From NCBI GenBank assembly GCA_905250075.1, contig CAJNOP010000100.1, positions 52,531 to 116,530 of the forward strand: a stretch of DNA of 64,000 nt, given 5' to 3'. The stretch comes from Rotaria sp. Silwood1. Taxonomy: Eukaryota; Rotifera; Eurotatoria; Philodinida; Philodinidae. Positions within the stretch are counted from its first letter, which is position 1. Each line of letters starts with the position of its first letter. Position numbers and translations under genes: made by a program. Under the pieces are notes generated by a model. The model saw only the letters and a program-made list of their open reading frames with translations. It was not told the origin of the DNA and did no database searches. Positions 23,528-35,536 of the stretch are shown piece by piece.

Positions 23528-25800
23528 CAGGGGTCCTAATGGGCTGGGCCAAGCCCAGCCCAGCCCAGCCCAGCCCAGCCCATGGGCCGAAATTTCGTTA
23601 ATCGAGAACCATGGGCTGGGCTTGAATTTTTCCAGCCCAGCCCAGCCCAGCCCATGGGCCATACGTAAAAAAAAATAAAAATTTTCAGACGATATTGCGT
23701 ATTATCATTGAAATTTTTTGATAAATCGAATTTGATACTTTTATTTGGTACAATATAGCAATAATCGTGAATAAATGAAACTAATTAATTATGAGTCCAA
23801 ACAATGAGAAGGTATAGTTTTTCCTGAAAATGGAAAAAACGTTAAGTTCAGGTTTTTATTTTTGAATAATATAAAAATGATGATGATTTGAATTCATCAA
23901 AATTTGAGAATAATAGCTCAGAAAGTGAAGATTATGGTTATAATCCAGTACACACAGATGAATTAGCAAGATGTTTAGCTTTAGAGCTTAACAAATCCAA
24001 ACTGTCATAAAATCCATTTGAGTTTTTGAAAGAATGTCAAGGAATGTTTTCTGTTCTATCGAAACTTGCTCGACAAATTCACTGTATACCTGGATTATCA
24101 TCTGCGATAGAAAGATGTCCCAGTTCGGGTGATTTTATTATTAATGAAAGTCAAACATCATTAACCCATTGGCCATCGCCGCCGTTTATAAGCGGCGAGA
24201 GTCTTATCTTTATATGAAGTGAAGTAATCATTCATAATATACACTTTTTTGAAGCACTTGTCTAAAAAACAAATGTTAGTCATCATTAGCTTTCCAAATT
24301 ACCATTTTGTTAAGGCACGCTACACGACTGTGCACAGAAAAGCCAGAAAGTTTTCTGAAAACCCGTTTCTTTCTTCTCTAATGTCGATGGTCAAAGTATT
24401 AAGTCCTTATCAACTCGATAATATCATAGTAATTAGATTAGTAACAATTCACTAAAATATGAGGTTGTTTTATATTGTCTTAGTTAGCCTTGGTACATTA
24501 TATGTATTTATTGATATTTTTAACTTGTATGATATATTGCCTATTTATGATGCCGCTATTGATATCTTCATCTCATTTTGTATTAATTATGTATAGGTAT
24601 AAAGAAACTAATGTTTCTTTTTATTTATTTTTCTTATATTAGTATAAATTTTTTGTTACTATTAATTGGAAAAAATTTTTGAAAAATAAGGGCTCCTCCC
24701 CTTCCCTCAGAAAATCCGATTTTCAGAGATGAGCCGAAATTGAAGTTTTATCAACAGAAGATACATTGAAGTCTCATCTTTCAGAATATCTATGGTTTAT
24801 CAAAAAATGAATTGATTTTGATGAACTTGCTGTCTAAAATTTAGCTCCTATTATCATATATTTCGAGAAATTTTCAGGGTTTTTTTTAACCTTTTTCGAC
24901 TTTTTTGACTGCTTTCTCTTTGCGTCAATATCTCGTGCAAATTTTTTTCTATACTAATTACTAAGAGACTATGAATACTTAATATTAAGGTTGCAAATTT
25001 ATAGCCTATCTTAAACGTTGATATGTAAAGCAGGGGATTTTTGGAAAAATCGATTTCTAATAATTATTTTGCATTTTTTTCAAAATCGATTTTGTTGAGA
25101 ATACTGTTTGCGCGGAGAAGAATTTTTTAACAACGGTTCAAGAGAAAAGGGATATTTTTGTTTTGTTGAATAGAGAACAATTATGGCTAGGTCGCAATAG
25201 AGCCCAATGTTCGAATTTCTCTTTTGGTGAAGTAAAAAATTTAAATATTTCATTTTTGTTGACACTTTTTTGGGCATGCTTTCGTGACTTTTTACGAAAA
25301 AAGTTTTTTAAAAATCAAACAAAGAAAAACTCATAAATCGAGTTCTATTATGATCTAGCCTTAAGAGCACTCTACAATCTAAACACTGCCCTGGCATGTA
25401 AGCTTATATCCTTATTGCGAAATCCTTTGCCGCGTAAAGAGTAATGAACTGGCTGGAATTTGTGCATTTCTTTGGTACTTGGGAAAATATTTGAACCATA
25501 AGCTATTCTATTTAACACTATCATTCTCTGAAAGTTTGGTTGAAACCAGATGAGAAATAACAAAGTTCGTTCCCGAGGAGGGCCCTTAATATATGAAATA
25601 AAAGAATAGGAAGGTCTATTATATATTTTTCAATATGACAATTTAAACTATCTATGCGAACAATTTTAATAACATATGCGGCCCATGGGCGCCCATGGGC
25701 TGGGCCGGTTTTTTGAAAAAAACCATGGGCTGGGCCGGTTAAACTTGGATAACCCATGGGCTGACTTTTTCAGGCCCAGCCCAGCCCATTAGGACCCCTG
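23528..25800 (+). mobile_element. hAT-superfamily DNA transposon relic with perfect 8-bp TSD
   Basis: Both ends are visible: CAGGGGTCCTAATGGGCTGG at the left and its exact complement at the right (..AGGACCCCTG). The element is flanked by a perfect 8-bp target duplication ATCTGTAA (23520-23527 and 25801-25808), the size made by hAT transposases. Subterminal regions are packed with GGGCTGGGC / GCCCAGCCC repeats (left 23540-23662, right 25680-25790), likely transposase-binding sites. Inside, 23880-24163 plus 24402-24440 encode a remnant of the hAT C-terminal dimerisation region: DELARCLALELNKSKL, a stop, then NPFEFLKECQGMFSVLSKLA, IPGLSSAIER, IINESQTSL and SPYQLDNIIVIR. The N-terminal catalytic part is absent and only about 220 bp lie between the left end and the remnant. 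The element is dead. Confidence 0.9.
24164..24397. mobile_element. 234-bp element nested in the hAT transposase relic
   Basis: The hAT coding remnant is interrupted after IINESQTSL. Removing 24164-24397 together with one copy of the flanking ATTA (24160-24163 and 24398-24401) restores SQTSLSPYQLDNIIVIR in one frame, a continuous hAT C-terminus. That gives a target duplication ATTA (or TTA/TA). The ends are imperfectly inverted: ACCCATTGGCCATCG on the left against ACTTTGACCATCG read from the right. A GC hairpin GCCGC..GCGGC lies just inside the left end. No coding capacity, so it is a MITE-like non-autonomous element. Confidence 0.7.
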
Positions 25801-25808
25801 ATCTGTAA

Positions 25809-26279
25809 TTACCAGAACTTACGATAGTGACTGAATGTGAACGAGAAGTAATGCCAGTCGAGAAAGAATTCTTGAATTTTTCATTTTCAGATCTTCTTAC
25901 AACCAACTAATCTCGGTTTTGAGCATACATCATATTTCTTCACATATTGACTCGAATTGATATCGAGAACTTCTCTAATAAAGTGTTCTGAATATTCATG
26001 TGACTTGATCAAGTTGCTGTCCAACTCTCATATCTAGAACAAAATGTTCTCTGAACTGTGAGCAATATAAGGAAATAAATTTTTTCATGTTAATATTCTT
26101 TTATAAAGCAAATTACTGACCTATTTTGTTATACTCTATTAGAAAGCGATGATATTTATGATCACCAACTTATTCTTTTTATTAAAAAAGATGCTTGAGC
26201 AGTAATGTATCGTTTCTTTTTCTAGGAAAAATAAGGACTCGTTTGGTTAGAATCAGTAAAACGAAAAATAAAGAAGTCA
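25809..26279. other. intergenic, no gene seen
   Basis: Short AT-rich spacer between the hAT element and the 3' end of the ubiquitin-like gene; nothing recognised. Confidence 0.6.
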
Positions 26280-27023
26280 TTATACAGGTTTATTTTTGAC
26301 AGCTTCAAGTATAAGTTGCATCCATGTTACTGTTCCACTTTTTAGTTCTTCAAAATAATGATATGCATCATCTACTTGAGTCCATTCGCTAGAGCATTTC
26401 TTGGGTGGTCTACCATTGCTATTGGCTTCTAGTTTTCGTCCTTCGAATCTCCACCAACAATTATTAAATGCACAACTTGATGGTTGAACATAATTTTTAC
26501 ATATCGGACAAACGGTTGTTGTATCATCACTATCGAGTAGAACATCAAATTTCTTATAACCAATAGGGATAATAACAATCTGATTGTAAGCTTCGCATCG
26601 AGAATTGGTGCATTTGCCTTCAAGACATAAACCACATCTAGTTCTTCGCCAGCGTGGAGCTGTGCTAGACCATTCGCGTCGTTTTAAGCCTTGACTATTG
26701 CTCACATCCATAAATCTCAATCCTAAAGAGCCGATGTCACGTATTTTCATATTGGAATATTCTACTTCGAGCCGAGATTCTTCTTCTATACCATAAGACG
26801 ATAATGTTTGCTCATCTTCATCAAGTACATCTTTGTCAAAAGTAAACAACATGTTTTGGAAATCTTCTTCATTATCATCAGTCTTTTCACGAAGCTTTTG
26901 CTTAAGCTGTTTAACAGTAGTAGAGAGATCGACGTTGAATTCATAGGTTCGCACAATTCCAACTGATCTTTTAATGTATATCTTCATGAGAGCACTATTT
27001 AAAAAGTTAGTGAAATAATTCAT
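26280..27023 (-). CDS. ubiquitin-like domain protein with a C-terminal Cys-rich (zinc-binding) domain
   Basis: Single-exon frame of 247 residues. Residues about 13-93 form a ubiquitin-like fold (MKIYIKRSVGIVRTYEFNVD, VKQLKQKLREKTD, MLFTFDKDVLDEDEQTLSSY, RLEVEY). No C-terminal Gly-Gly follows, so it is a built-in domain and not a conjugated modifier. Residues about 130-215 hold paired cysteines suited to metal binding: CGLCLEGKCTNSRC, then CPICKNYVQPSSCAFNNCWW and RPPKKCSSEW. I recall the CPxC..Y..P..CAFNNCWW pattern from uncharacterised proteins of protists, fungi and rotifers, with no assigned function. It may act as an adaptor in ubiquitin signalling (inference). The second Met (13) begins exactly at the ubiquitin fold and could be the true start. 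Confidence 0.75.
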   Translation of the reverse strand: MNYFTNFLNSALMKIYIKRSVGIVRTYEFNVDLSTTVKQLKQKLREKTDDNEEDFQNMLFTFDKDVLDEDEQTLSSYGIEEESRLEVEYSNMKIRDIGSLGLRFMDVSNSQGLKRREWSSTAPRWRRTRCGLCLEGKCTNSRCEAYNQIVIIPIGYKKFDVLLDSDDTTTVCPICKNYVQPSSCAFNNCWWRFEGRKLEANSNGRPPKKCSSEWTQVDDAYHYFEELKSGTVTWMQLILEAVKNKPV

Positions 27024-29965
27024 TTCTAAGAATTAACCCTTCGCCTTTGATAGAATATTTTAATAACTACTTAAATATTGATTTGATCAAAATTACAAGA
27101 AAACGAGCTAGAGAAACTGCTAACAATTATTTTTTCAAAGTCAATCATCTGTACTAGATAAAAATATTTTTATTTAAAATCAACTTACACTTTTGAATTA
27201 ATATAATGCCGATGACTTTCACTTTTTTGCGTACGATTTTTGAGAGGCAAATGATCGTCTAAAATTTATAACAATATTAAGCAGAATCAATAAAGGTTTT
27301 TATACCTATGTCAAGTTTCTTTTAATTCTGTGTAAAATAGTTTTTTCTTTTATCGAATATTATCTCTCAGCTCTGTTATAGAGAACTCATCATTGGATCA
27401 ACATAATTTTTTATTTAAACATTTTATGTCACCCATATATGAGAGGATAGGATGAATTACGGACAGAATGAAAAATGTTATTCGACAAATCTCGAAAAAT
27501 ATTAGTGTACTATTCATGGGTCGTACATACAAATTGGACTGTCAAAAGGAAATGCGCAATGAATATTTGTTGTTGTTAAGAAAAAATCTTACTTTACCTG
27601 TAGTGACTCAAGATAACTCACCGATTACGTAGAATGTTCGAGATTGGTTGTGAAAGAATGACATTCTTTTTCTTCCGATTTTGTTTTCCTTTTTGTCTAC
27701 ATTGGTTGATTTGACAGCCACTCCATGAGTATCATAAAAACAAGCAGCTAGTGGAATGGTGAAAAAAAGAAAGAGTAAAGAGCTCCATTAGCAACATGAG
27801 GAATACGAGTAATTGTGTAATATGGTGCATGAACTTGATGAAATATAATCAAAGCATTTATCGTGATAATATGTCAAAAAATCAACTTTGTTTTAGTGAA
27901 GATTCTCATACGATCGGTGTTTCAACTATGGGAAAAAACCTCGGTTGCAACATTTTTTATATGAGAAAATGCTTTGAAAAGATATTTTTTTCTAACATAT
28001 TTTTCATTTTTCGAATTCCTAGAAACGTCGAAGATTTTTCTTATTGTCTCACTTTTTTTTTCTTTACTGCTACAACAAAAGTATCTATCTTTTCGATGAT
28101 CCAAGGTTTGTATTCAGTAATAAATAATTGAAAATATTCTCTTATTGGAGCACTGATCCTCGATACATAACGAAGTAAAAAACATTTATTCACTTTTATG
28201 TAGACTCTTTTGATTTTGTACAGCATTTTGTCGTCATCATATCGAAAATCGAGAGGCTGCCTTGAAAAGAATCTCTCAACCGTCTCTCATTTTATGTACT
28301 TGCTAACATTTGCGTTTAGTCAAGCACGAAAAGTACGAAAACAACTTAATATTGTTTATCTAACATACCAATCGAATGAGCTGCGAATATTTTCAATGTC
28401 TATAAAGGACTTTCTTTGAAAACAATAGAATTGTTGCAAACTACTGAATTACTTTGAAAAATTGATGGTTTGAAACATAAGATCATCACATAACGAGGCA
28501 TGTCAATTATGTCAATCGAATCATTTCCAATGATCATGAAAGATTTCGTCTAATGAATCGTTTTGTTTATCGAGTACAATAGTAAAAACTTGGTTTCTAG
28601 AAGATAATTCATTCTCTAAAAAAAGCCAATGTGAAAATTTCAAAATAGAGCTTATGAGAATCTCTTATCGACATGATTACTCTGGTAAATCTTGATCATT
28701 GAAAGTTGTTATTTACCATACTTATTCTGTTTCTGCGATTAATTGACTGAGGACAACCTATCGACTAATATGAATACCTACTCAATTCATTGATCGATAA
28801 CGATAAAATCTTTTCTCAGCGTCAATTTTGTAATTGGTTCTTAGTTTTGACATGCGACTATTTGCAATGTCTAATTGAATAATAAAAATATCTCTTTAAC
28901 ATGTGATCATAATATGATACACAATTTAATGTCGACAATGATTGACGTTTTTAATTGACATCAGTTGAATATTGACTCTCAATAGTTTCTGAGTCGGGTT
29001 TTTTAGTGATTGCAATTCTATTTTTATAGAGTTCCGTCGTATTTTGATAACTTTACTTTTTATCTCGCTCAACTAAAAGCAGCCTCACTGTGTGCTATGA
29101 GTGTATTGATCGACATTAATCAATTCTCGACCTGGTAATTTATTTTTATTGATTTTCTATTTTTTTCATATGAATATTTACTATTATGTTCACCAGGTAG
29201 TATTCACAATCCTTAATTGGAAGTCAAAAGACTCCCTCTGTTTGTTATGTTTTATAGAGGATCATCGGCAGACTACTTCGAACAAATCATCAGTTCGTTG
29301 CTCAAAAACAATTTAATCTAAGTTTGAATTCATTTTTCAAATCATATCTTCAAGCGTTTCAATCCATATTCATTCAATATGATTTCACACAAAAGTTGTT
29401 TCTATTCATTGACATCTAGGAAACAATTTGTCAGCTGTTTTCAGAGACTATCGCAATATACTTTTATTTCATATGCTTCACAGAACTACATGGCGGTTGT
29501 TTGGATCCAATCCTCGGTTCTTTGATTTATATTGGCATAATATTTATATATATATTCAATATTTCAATAATTTTTTTTCATTGACTTGAGCTAGTACGCA
29601 CCATAGTCAATTTATGGAACCCAATCGAATATGACATTAGGTTTTATGTTGAATTTGACAATCAAAAGGTGCCAATTTGTATTCACCACACCATGTTTAA
29701 TTGATGGTGTGGATATGGAATATGAGTTTTGTTGTATGATGTGTTATTGAGATACGAGTTTGAGTGAATGCAGGCAGTTACTCAGCATTTACTTGCCTGT
29801 TACGATATTCTTACCCAGTCACACATTCACACCATATACCTTCAATATTATTTATTGTATTCTTTTTTATGAATGCCAAAATTAGCAAATAGTACGAATT
29901 TCTTAGGTAGTCCATTTTACCATTTTAGATAATGACTTTCATGAGTGATCTATAATCAAAACTCA

Positions 29966-30017
<52 letters not shown>

Positions 30018-30880
30018 CGTTCATTTATACAATACCACTAACAAGATAGTCACGATGTTCAATTTCGAAAGTTCTTAATCAAGATCTATACAATGAAGTG
30101 GAAGCCTGTTGATTTGGTCTTTAAATAATCAAATCAATTTGTTATTTGATGACGAATATGTATTGATGAATTGTACTTTCTCCAGTACTCTATTTATTTT
30201 GATCAAGTTTTCATTATACACATAGTATTAGATGATAAAGTTAAATAAGATTACTTCTAAAAGATATTGGCTTAGTCTCATATGTGTCAGATGTCATAGA
30301 TTTTATCAATAGACTTACCTGTTATGTATTCTCTACTTTCTAATCATCAAACAATAGCATATGTTTATGTGTTTGATATTCTGTTTGCTGAAAATGATTG
30401 ATTGGAAAATTTTGTTGAATTTTTGCTAATAATGAACTATTTTGAATGTTCGTCTTTGAAGTCCATTAAAATGGAATTGTGATTACTTTTACTTTAGTTG
30501 TTTGCGAGGAAAATAATTTATTAAGCATGTTTTTTTTTAATATTTTTTTGTCTAAATGTATAACGCAAGATATATTCATTCGAATAATCATCTTCGTGTC
30601 TAGATAATCTATTAATTCGTAATAGAATTCATCAAGTGATAGCTTGAATACTGACACAGAACCAACGTATTTTCTGAATTCCAACAAGATTTATTTAATA
30701 TGAACGAGATAATTCGTCTGATTTGATTGGATGCATTAAATATCATTTTGAAAAAAAAACTGATAATTCACGGAAGGGTATGTCAATTCTAGACCTAAAT
30801 TTTCAGCTAATAATTTTTTTCCAAACTTTTCAATTCACAGATTCAAAAAACCCTAATAAAAATTTCAACTAAATATAAAG
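27024..30880. other. intergenic, no gene seen
   Basis: About 3.9 kb with no supported gene. Frames at 27796-28131 and 28210-28419 (+) have no domain. It contains the (TA)n tract at 29966-30014. Confidence 0.5.
29966..30014. repeat. (TA)n microsatellite
   Basis: About 49 bp of TA dinucleotides with one interruption (tatacata) near the start. Confidence 0.95.
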
Positions 30881-30882
30881 TA

Positions 30883-31774
30883 CAATGGTGACAAAAAGTT
30901 TCGTGACACTGCTGACTTGTATTTTTGTTCCGTCGTTTTCCAAGTAAAAGTGGTACGATCGAAAAGAGCATATAACATTGAATAGAACTGATTTCTTTTT
31001 TATTCTGAAATTGTAAAATATATGCATTTTTTGTAAAAGGGTCTTTTATGTGGAAATCCGGGGTATTTACTAAAAAAGTTGTTGATAACTCACTATGAGC
31101 AACGAGAAATAGATCCTCTTTTATCTTCATCTTATAGAGCTGCTTGAGTTCTACAAAATGAGACGTTTTGCGTCCGTATCGTGTGTACTATAAATGAATT
31201 ATTCGACCTCGTAGAATAAGCTGGTTTTATTGACATGTTCAAGCAAAAGTAGTTTCAATATATTGAAATTACGAAAGCGTCTACTACAAATTCGAATGAC
31301 TGATTTATATTACATATGATGCGAGTGCCAAACATCTCATCCTGTGGAACTCAAGCAGCTCTACAAGACAAAGTTAGAAGAGAATCTATTTCTAATTGTT
31401 CTTAGTGAACTACCAACAATGTTTTAGTAAACACTTGAAATTGTCAGATAAAAGCCCCTTTCGAAAAAATTGCGTACAGTCTAGGATTTCAGAACTAGAA
31501 AGAATCAGGTATACTCAATATTCTATGCTCTTTGCAATCGCACCACTTTTAGTTGAAAAACGATGGAATAAAAATAGAAGTCGAGAATGCCACGAGACTA
31601 ATTGCCACTAGAGACTTTTCGCTCAGTGCCATTCGCGAACCAAAAGTGATAATATGTGTTTAACTCACTGATATATGAAATTTTAGGAATTAAGAATACA
31701 AAACTTATGCATCATCCCTATTGTAAATTTTGGAAGAAGGTTACTCGACTGTCGCGAACTTTTTACCACCGCTG
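30883..31774. mobile_element. Tc1/mariner-type non-autonomous element with long internal inverted arms
   Basis: Ends flanked by TA (30881-30882 and 31775-31776). The left end reads CAATGGTGACAAAAAGTT and the right end, complemented, CAGCGGTGGTAAAAAGTT, continuing as CGTGACACTG / CGCGACAGTC: imperfect inverted repeats of about 35 bp in the style of Tc1/mariner. Inside, a left arm (about 30885-31150) and an inverted right arm (about 31348-31615) match each other over some 260 bp, including AACTCAAGCAGCTCTA at the inner edge. The right arm stops short of the outer end, so 31616-31774 carries a second copy of the terminal motif. The open frames on the two strands are mirror images of these arms. 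No transposase is present. Confidence 0.65.
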
Positions 31775-31776
31775 TA

Positions 31777-34372
31777 CTTTGTCGATTCGATTAAGAAAAA
31801 ACTAAAGTTTATAAGATTTTGTTGTGCAACGAAATAACGTCTACTCAGACCAAAAACATGATTAGCTAGACAACGCATGATAGAGTTATATGATACACCT
31901 GATAGCGGTTAAATAATAGAAAAATAAGGCGGGGTGTAGGGTGTGGGTGCAGACAAAATCTTCACACCTAAAAACACAACCATTCGCATGATCCTATCTA
32001 ACCAGCTAAGATTTTCGATACGATTGATAAGACCATATTCGAATTGATTGACGTCAATATTCTGTAATTAAATGGATCGATTTCACTCATAGGACTAAGG
32101 TCGAATAACATTGCAAAGAGATTATTTCGTTTTTTTTTACTTTCGTCATGATGGTGTTAACAATTCATTTTGAGTGTGCTATGAGAAACAAGCATATGTC
32201 ACCATACTATTAGTAGCACTTAGCAAGAATCAATATTCGAATATATATATATATCCTCTGACCAAATCAAATGATACAGCTTAGTTTTCGAATTTTCTCT
32301 CCATATTTATACGACAAGTGTATCGTTTACTTCTCTAACTACTTTTCATTTCCATATATAAGGTGCGCAACTATTTTTTGAGTGACTTTCGATGGGAACA
32401 TCATAGAGACATGCACTTTTCACTATTCAAGGGATAAGATCCGAAGCTATTGAAGTAAGTTAAAATTTGATTGATCAAAAATAGACTATCAGGTGTCTTT
32501 GATGAAAATTTTTCAAAACGGTATTTTAAAGCTGTTTCATTTTCAATTTAGACTTTGAATACGATTTATTAGTAGAAAAATAGCTTCAAAATATCGTTTT
32601 GAAGCTTTTCGTCAAGAACTTATCTGATTGGTCAATAGATGACTAATCGAATTTTGATAGAGTGCAATGATCCCGAATCTAGTCTCTTGATTGATGAAAC
32701 ATACAGGACTCTATGATGTTTCTATCAAAAGTTATTTAGAACGAAATGGAGCACATTATATTTTGTAATGAATAGTATTTCGAAGATTTCATCATGAAAA
32801 ATAAGGGATGGTTGAGAAAACAGCATACACTATTGCAGTACATATATACGATGTAAGTGCAAAAGTTCTTACCAAAATTTGTGCAATACATGACCAGTTG
32901 GAAATTCGTTTCGTTCAGAGATTACAATACGTTACCCTCAGAAAACTGGAAAACCATGTAATGTCCTTCGAGTGTCGAAAAAGTAGATCGAGATATAGTA
33001 GATCATTGTGAAATTGAAAATATCATACATTATTACTGTCAAGTCCAGTATAGACACTTTTCCTTGCTATATCCCATCGTTTTCGTTATAAATATGATGG
33101 TTAATGACAGTAATGTAGAGACAATAATGGACAAATAAGCTGTAGTGTGCGTTTTGCTTGTAGAAGTTAATACAGTTATATAGGACATTAGGTCGAGTAC
33201 ACAAATCTGTTAATATTGTCGATTTGTTACGACAACGAAGTGCAGTTACTTATAGAGACTGGAATCTTTCTTTTTTTTTCTATCTTCACAATGAATATAT
33301 ATTCTTTTTATTTTCGGTTAGAGAAAGAGTTGTATTCTTACGAATACCACTTCGCTCTAATATATGATAAACTCATTGAAAATAAAAACAAATGCATTTT
33401 TTTAAAATTTTTTTCTAAATTTTCATTGACATTTTAATCATTACTATTAATTTTAAATTAGACAATCTTTATTCTTCTAATACACCACTGAATGTACAGC
33501 ATCTCTCGATATCTATTAAAAATATATGATTGCTTTTTTATCGTATGATTGTGTAAGAATTTCCAAGCATGCAATATGTTATTCAATCTTTCTTAGGTAA
33601 CTCTTTCAGAATTAGATAAATTATTAAAATACGTATGAGTTCATCCACATGTTTCGAAAATCATAAACTTGCCGGAATGTAAAAAAGGATAGTCCCATAG
33701 ATCTCTATGCTCTCTAGATTTTAACCGTAGATAAGTTCCACAGCTGAGGGAGGACTATAGCCTGCTAGAGCTGGCCACCGAATTTGATTTCTAGATTTCT
33801 GCTTCCAAGTGCCTACTAGTTTCTCTAGCTTTCCGGCCCGAAATGGTCCACGTTCCTTGGCCTGGAAAGATACTGAGTTTACACTTCAGTACTACTAGCC
33901 ATGTAATGACTCTGGAAAAATCATCAACATCTGTTCGTCTTGGATCACCCGTCCGATAGTGTGCTGACTACGTTGTGGCATACATCAGCTCTTGTAATCA
34001 TTTAGTATGTATGTGGAGCTCAAACAACTGCGCGCAAGAGTTCTGAGTCCGACCGACTTTCTGTTCAAGGCTACAGTTAGTCATCGTTGTAGGAAAGATA
34101 TCAGATTATTGAATTTACCACTCGCTACTGTCTCATACTGCAATTATTACTGTAGTTTCTAACAAGAAAATTGAAAATATTACACAAAAATTGCAGCAGC
34201 GTGAACAGAAATAGTTTGCTTTCAATTTACAGTGTATATTCTGGCATGTGTGCATACATTTTGTTATAAACATAGCCAGAGAATATTTTCATTTTTCAAT
34301 CTAAATTTTTAATATCAACATCCATATACAATTCATATTGATAATATTGTCATATTTTTAGACATTAACAGT
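31777..34372. other. intergenic; G+C-richer patch at 33690-34090
   Basis: No gene supported. Around 31929-31975 there is a short TGTGGG/CACACC hairpin-like motif. The stretch 33690-34090 is visibly less AT-rich than its flanks and could be an old insertion, but I recognise no domain on either strand. Confidence 0.45.
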
Positions 34373-35383
34373 ATGATTCAAATACCAATATTATTCTTTT
34401 ATTTTTCATGTTTCTTAAACAATAATTTCGTCGAAAGTGTTCAACCATATTTTCCTTCACAAGTCACATTTTCTATCCTTAATAATAATGGTGGTGAAAC
34501 TATTATGGCAATCGATGATGTCAATCAAAAAGCGTATCAAACATATACACCGCGTGGATCAGAGCAACGATATAATTTTGTTATGCAACATTTTCCATAT
34601 ACCATACCGAATTCACCTGAATCGAAGCATTATGTTGAATTAACAACATCAAATACATCGAATAGTTGTTATTATGGTACATATTGGAAATATGGTGTTG
34701 GTACATACACTTCATTTCCATCTCATTGGTACTATAATATGACTACATTCAAAATTGGAAATTATATAAAATTTGAATATCCAATGATACATTCGTCTAA
34801 TCATACACAAGAAAATGAAGATTATTGGTATGCAAATGAAATGTGTGATGTCGATCCTGATCAACAACATCCATGTGAAGAGATTTATTTTATTAAAAAT
34901 ACCGATATACCTTTACGAACAACACGTGTTGTTCGTCGTGGATGGGTTGTTGTTCAAGAGGTAACAAAATATAGAATAATATCGACTGGCAAACCTGACG
35001 ATCGTCTTTTTGATATGATTCCAAAAGACTGGGCATACAATTGTAAAGACACATCGTTAGGTCTTTTATACTATCCACAAACATCGAAAATCACTTTGAA
35101 TCAAAGTTCATCAGTACAAATTTGGCTTATTAGTCCACCCCATCGAATATATGGTAATGATACAGTCATTGTTGAATGGCAACCTGACGGTAGTTCCGAA
35201 TGTAAAGATTGTGTAACATGGACACCCGAACGTTTTTATTTCAATTCGGTGAATTTTGAAACACGACAAGAACTTTCTATAACTCGTGTTAAAAATGGGG
35301 GCAAACAACGTCTTATTCCAGTACTTCATGGTGGTGGATACGAAACAGTTTTTACTGGTGTCTACCCAATTTATATTGAATAG
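34373..35383 (+). CDS. secreted protein of unknown family
   Basis: Intronless frame of 336 residues beginning with a hydrophobic leader (MIQIPILFFYFSCFLNNNF) that ends near residue 20, so the product is probably secreted. The mature part is rich in Tyr, Trp, Asn and Thr with several N-glycosylation sequons (NTSN, NMTT, NHTQ, NQSS, NDT) and spaced Cys pairs (SNSCYYG; EMCDVDPDQQHPCEE; NCKDTS; SSECKDCVTW). The strand-like segments suggest a beta-sandwich protein. There is no membrane segment. I cannot assign a family or function. Codon use and an uninterrupted frame support a real gene. Confidence 0.7.
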   Translation: MIQIPILFFYFSCFLNNNFVESVQPYFPSQVTFSILNNNGGETIMAIDDVNQKAYQTYTPRGSEQRYNFVMQHFPYTIPNSPESKHYVELTTSNTSNSCYYGTYWKYGVGTYTSFPSHWYYNMTTFKIGNYIKFEYPMIHSSNHTQENEDYWYANEMCDVDPDQQHPCEEIYFIKNTDIPLRTTRVVRRGWVVVQEVTKYRIISTGKPDDRLFDMIPKDWAYNCKDTSLGLLYYPQTSKITLNQSSSVQIWLISPPHRIYGNDTVIVEWQPDGSSECKDCVTWTPERFYFNSVNFETRQELSITRVKNGGKQRLIPVLHGGGYETVFTGVYPIYIE

Positions 35384-35536
35384 ATCTTGTTCGAGATTTT
35401 TTTCTCTCTTTGAGATCATTTATTAAAATTGCAAACATGCATCTACATATGCTTTTGAATACTGCACTTTCGAAAGTATATTCATATCTACAGTTACTTC
35501 GACTAAATGGCATCATTCCATATGCTTTTGTCTTTT

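Noticed and set aside
27796-28131. 111-codon + strand ORF
   Set aside because: Low-complexity, Phe/Ser-rich, no recognisable domain.
30843-31611. Minus ORF at 30843-31130 and plus ORF at 31396-31611 with similar proteins
   Set aside because: The similarity comes from the inverted arms of one non-autonomous element; neither matches a transposase.
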